IMG/VR virus record: IMGVR_UViG_3300028837_000489
Span: 1 to 20,593 of that record
DNA length: 20,593 nt
Strand: one strand, 5' to 3'
Source: a virus
Part shown: positions 20,076 to 20,593 of the stretch, one piece after another
Position numbering within the stretch: the first letter of the stretch is position 1
Layout of the letters: each line of letters starts with the position of its first letter
The notes under the pieces: model-generated
The model's input: the letters and a program-made list of their open reading frames with translations, nothing else
Database searches by the model: none
Told to the model about the DNA's origin: nothing
Program-made: the position numbers and the translations under genes

Positions 20076-20333
20076 ATGATGGCTGAGCAACAAGAGAATA
20101 CGCCTATTATCTGTGATAAATGTACTATGCCAATGGGCTTTCCTGCACTCGAATTATCACCTACTACAGACATGGACAGCCCATACTTAGCTTTTGATGT
20201 AACCGCAATATGTCCTCATTGTGGTCATAGACAAGAGCTTCCAAAGGAACCAAGACTCACAATTGCACAAGCAAAAGCGGAACGCGAGTATTTACACAGG
20301 CTCAAAGCGCAGAGACAAGGAGAGTCACGATGA
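20076..20333 (+). CDS. 85-aa zinc-ribbon protein
   Basis: ATG 20076 has AAAGGAG 7 bases upstream, preceded by a CA dinucleotide run. CDKC (13-16) and CPHCG (46-50) give paired CxxC knuckles, the second of the common CPxCG type. The segment between is short and neutral. The C-terminal 30 residues form a charged helix (LTIAQAKAEREYLHRLKAQRQG). Its stop shares ATGA with the next start. No family identified. The fold is that of a small ribbon plus a helical tail. Confidence 0.78.
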   Translation: MMAEQQENTPIICDKCTMPMGFPALELSPTTDMDSPYLAFDVTAICPHCGHRQELPKEPRLTIAQAKAEREYLHRLKAQRQGESR

Positions 20334-20545
20334 AACTCACTGTCAACGTAGTATGTTCTGAGTGTGACAGACTGTTCGAGCGAGACGTAGATGCTGAAGA
20401 TTTGTCGCGTGATTATACTCGACAATCTGATGGAGCATACGTTTACGACAGAGGTGAGGACTGGTGCGATCAATGTGAGGAAGAGGATATGCGCACGATA
20501 ACTCGTGACTATTATCCTCCTAACTTTCGTGGTCACAGAATCTAG
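20330..20545 (+). CDS. 71-aa acidic Cys-pair protein
   Basis: ATG 20330 shares ATGA with the preceding stop and has AAGGAG 7 bases upstream. CSEC (9-12) and CDQC (46-49) are paired knuckles. Unlike its two neighbours the protein is acidic (DVDAEDLSRDY, CEEEDMRT) with a Tyr/Pro-rich end (DYYPPNFRGHR). The repeated ribbon layout across three adjacent genes suggests descent from a common small module or a shared kind of partner. Function unknown. Confidence 0.77.
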   Translation: MKLTVNVVCSECDRLFERDVDAEDLSRDYTRQSDGAYVYDRGEDWCDQCEEEDMRTITRDYYPPNFRGHRI

Positions 20546-20570
20546 TAGCACATACAAGGAGAGCACGACA

Positions 20571-20593
20571 ATGAAGTACAAAGTAGGTGATCG
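20571..20593 (+). CDS. Start of a further small gene (3' end outside window)
   Basis: ATG 20571 follows AAGGAG by 9 bases, the same arrangement as the three genes before it, and opens with MKYKVGD. Only seven codons are visible, so nothing can be said of its product. Confidence 0.6.

Noticed and set aside
1-20593. tRNA genes, CRISPR arrays and insertion sequences
   Set aside because: Looked for on both strands by eye in the non-coding stretches. No cloverleaf, regularly spaced repeats or transposase were seen.

Overview
The window is part of the genome of a tailed double-stranded DNA phage (or a prophage). Near-complete TerL, portal and prohead protease/scaffold genes lie in conserved packaging-to-head order. 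Two divergent transcription units meet in a regulatory gap at about 17.74-18.24 kb. There is no integrase, lysis, tail or capsid gene in view; the major capsid gene would be expected just beyond base 1. Ribosome binding sites are strong (AGGAGG type) and the two main promoters are textbook sigma70 type, which fits a host using standard Shine-Dalgarno initiation. The host cannot be named from this sequence.

Minus strand, 17738 down to 1 (late unit). The order of transcription is: a probable small-terminase-like protein, a radical SAM protein, a 50-aa membrane peptide, TerL, a metallophosphoesterase, a small helical protein, then an island of glycan genes (12722 to 3009), then portal, a small membrane protein, and a ChaB-like/prohead protease/scaffold fusion that runs off the left edge. 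Almost all neighbours overlap by a few bases or are separated by a few bases, and I saw no internal terminator. The unit therefore looks like one long polycistron driven from a promoter at 17769-17797.

The glycan island holds five GT2-type glycosyltransferases, a CgeB-type glycosyltransferase, and a full-length homologue of plant reversibly glycosylated polypeptide/UDP-arabinopyranose mutase. It also holds a DegT-type sugar aminotransferase, a GNAT acetyltransferase, an SDR sugar epimerase/dehydratase, a CmcI-family methyltransferase, a second SAM methyltransferase and one small Cys-rich protein. Together these could build and attach a methylated, N-acylated, possibly arabinofuranose-containing oligosaccharide. 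Its place among head genes suggests virion decoration, although DNA modification is not excluded.

Plus strand, 18237 to the end (probable early unit). It contains small genes of unknown function, four of them with paired-cysteine (zinc-ribbon-like) motifs and each with a strong AAGGAG-type or GGAGAG-type site. A clear rho-independent terminator lies at 19274-19303. It is followed by about 600 bases without a convincing gene, containing an AT-rich triplet repeat flanked by inverted repeats (possible origin or regulatory site) and a nested dyad just before the zinc-ribbon gene run.

The least expected signals are: the plant-like RGP/UAM gene; the radical SAM gene bracketed by 36-bp imperfect direct repeats at its two gene junctions; an identical 11-bp element placed 46 and 47 bases upstream of the -35 box of both divergent promoters; and an internal start with a strong ribosome binding site that would release the scaffold domain on its own.
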